From: an uncultured Bacteroidales bacterium
Lineage (GTDB): Bacteria > Bacteroidota > Bacteroidia > Bacteroidales > UBA932
Assembly (NCBI GenBank): GCA_905235775.1
Contig: CAJOMY010000143.1
Span: 1,312 to 7,279 of the forward strand
Length of the DNA: 5,968 bases
Direction: 5' to 3'
Shown: positions 5,492-5,968 of the stretch, one piece after another
Numbering within the stretch: the stretch's first letter is position 1
Layout: every line of letters begins with the position of its first letter
The notes under the pieces: model-generated
The model's database searches: none
Told to the model about the DNA's origin: nothing
Seen by the model: the letters and a program-made list of their open reading frames with translations, nothing else
Translations under genes and position numbers: made by a program

Positions 5492-5968
5492 CAATTCATC
5501 TTTTTCCCGCCGAAGTACACCTCGGCAGGCAGGTTGTAACTAAAGCCTTCGTGTTCTGCCGTGAGCAGGTCCTTTTCGAACACCAGAAAGTCGGCGTCCT
5601 TGCCGGCGGTGATGGAGCCCTTGCGCGCTTCGATGCCAAGTTGCTTCGCGCCGTTGATGGTATAGCCCAGGATCATTTCCTCAATGTTCATTTTTTCACT
5701 GTAGGGAGGATTTTCCTCATTGGTTCTGTTGTATTCAGGCAGCCTGGTCTTTTCGGTAATATTGCGCGTCATGCCAATCTCCATACCCAGGTACGGGCTC
5801 CAGTTCATAAAATCGCCGAAAACGATGTTGTCACAGGACCATGTCACGAGCGCGCCGCTGTCCCAAAGGGTTTTACAGCGGAACGTCTTTGCACCGAGTT
5901 CCTCACCATGCAGGAGCGTATCTGTCTTCCTGTCCCCCGCATGCCACCATGGCGTATAGTTTGCAAAC
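5491..5968 (-). CDS. Amidohydrolase family protein (YtcJ type), C-terminal fragment, paralogue of the gene at 2441-4096
   Basis: This gene enters from beyond the right edge; 158 C-terminal residues are visible and the frame stays open to the last base, so an apparent GTG start at 5847 is internal. Visible landmarks match those of the complete paralogue: TPWWHAG, FRCKTLWDSGALVTW, SCDN with the conserved catalytic Asp, MNIEEMILGYTINGAKQLGI and GKDADFLVF. By hand alignment about 70 percent of residues are identical to the complete copy over this stretch, and about 83 percent over the last 66. It ends GGKKMN, where the other copy ends GGKKMK. Its TGA (5493-5491) overlaps the MATE ATG. The Asp-containing motif reads SCDN instead of SSDN. 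It is probably a full-length hydrolase with a related but distinct substrate. Confidence 0.92.
   Translation of the reverse strand, partial: FANYTPWWHAGDRKTDTLLHGEELGAKTFRCKTLWDSGALVTWSCDNIVFGDFMNWSPYLGMEIGMTRNITEKTRLPEYNRTNEENPPYSEKMNIEEMILGYTINGAKQLGIEARKGSITAGKDADFLVFEKDLLTAEHEGFSYNLPAEVYFGGKKMN

Noticed and set aside
5492..5494. TTG start for the MATE gene
   Set aside because: The ATG one codon later overlaps the upstream stop as TGATG and is the more usual start; the TTG adds only one residue.
5491..5847. GTG at 5847 as the start of a short separate amidohydrolase
   Set aside because: The same frame is open through the window edge and the residues upstream (TPWWHAG, FRCKTLWDSGAL) align with the complete paralogue, so the start is outside the window.

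Overview
This window looks like the chromosome of a member of the Bacteroidota, probably a GC-rich Bacteroidales (Alistipes-like or an uncultured gut/rumen lineage). The signs are a polyprenyl synthetase and an RsgA start that read like Bacteroidales homologues, a TACATTTG element matching the Bacteroidetes -7 promoter box (TAnnTTTG) just before the polyprenyl synthetase, a lipoprotein with a Bacteroidetes-style lipobox, and few clear Shine-Dalgarno sites. The genus-level guess is an inference. Every gene I can support lies on the minus strand, so transcription runs from high to low coordinates. Long plus-strand reading frames are shadows of these genes. Layout in transcription order: (1) 5968-5491, the C-terminal 158 residues of a YtcJ-like amidohydrolase that is cut by the window edge. 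(2) 5491-4142, a MATE-family multidrug/metabolite exporter joined to it by a TGATG stop-start overlap. (3) 4096-2441, a complete 551-residue YtcJ-like amidohydrolase, a close paralogue of gene 1. (4) 2444-2391, a 17-codon micro-ORF coupled to gene 3 by ATGA. (5) 2371-1580, a 263-residue lipoprotein with two lipocalin-like halves. (6) 1583-1446 and (7) 1449-1255, two small unrecognised ORFs of 45 and 64 residues, chained to the lipoprotein and to each other by ATGA overlaps. (8) 1254-1113, a short linker with a possible small hydrophobic ORF, a perfect 9-bp inverted repeat and a -7-like box. (9) 1112-132, a trans-polyprenyl diphosphate synthase. (10) 125-1, the start of rsgA, the ribosome-maturation GTPase. 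Functionally there are three blocks. The amidohydrolase-MATE-amidohydrolase block could hydrolyse related cyclic or linear amides and export a substrate or product, but the substrate cannot be read from sequence. The lipoprotein plus two small ORFs looks like one co-translated unit of unknown role. The polyprenyl synthetase and rsgA are housekeeping genes. The housekeeping end is visibly more GC-rich than the amidohydrolase/MATE end, which fits a core region next to accessory genes. I see no tRNA, rRNA, CRISPR array, insertion sequence or riboswitch. The most interesting items are the chain of overlapping small ORFs behind the lipoprotein and the paired amidohydrolases around the exporter.
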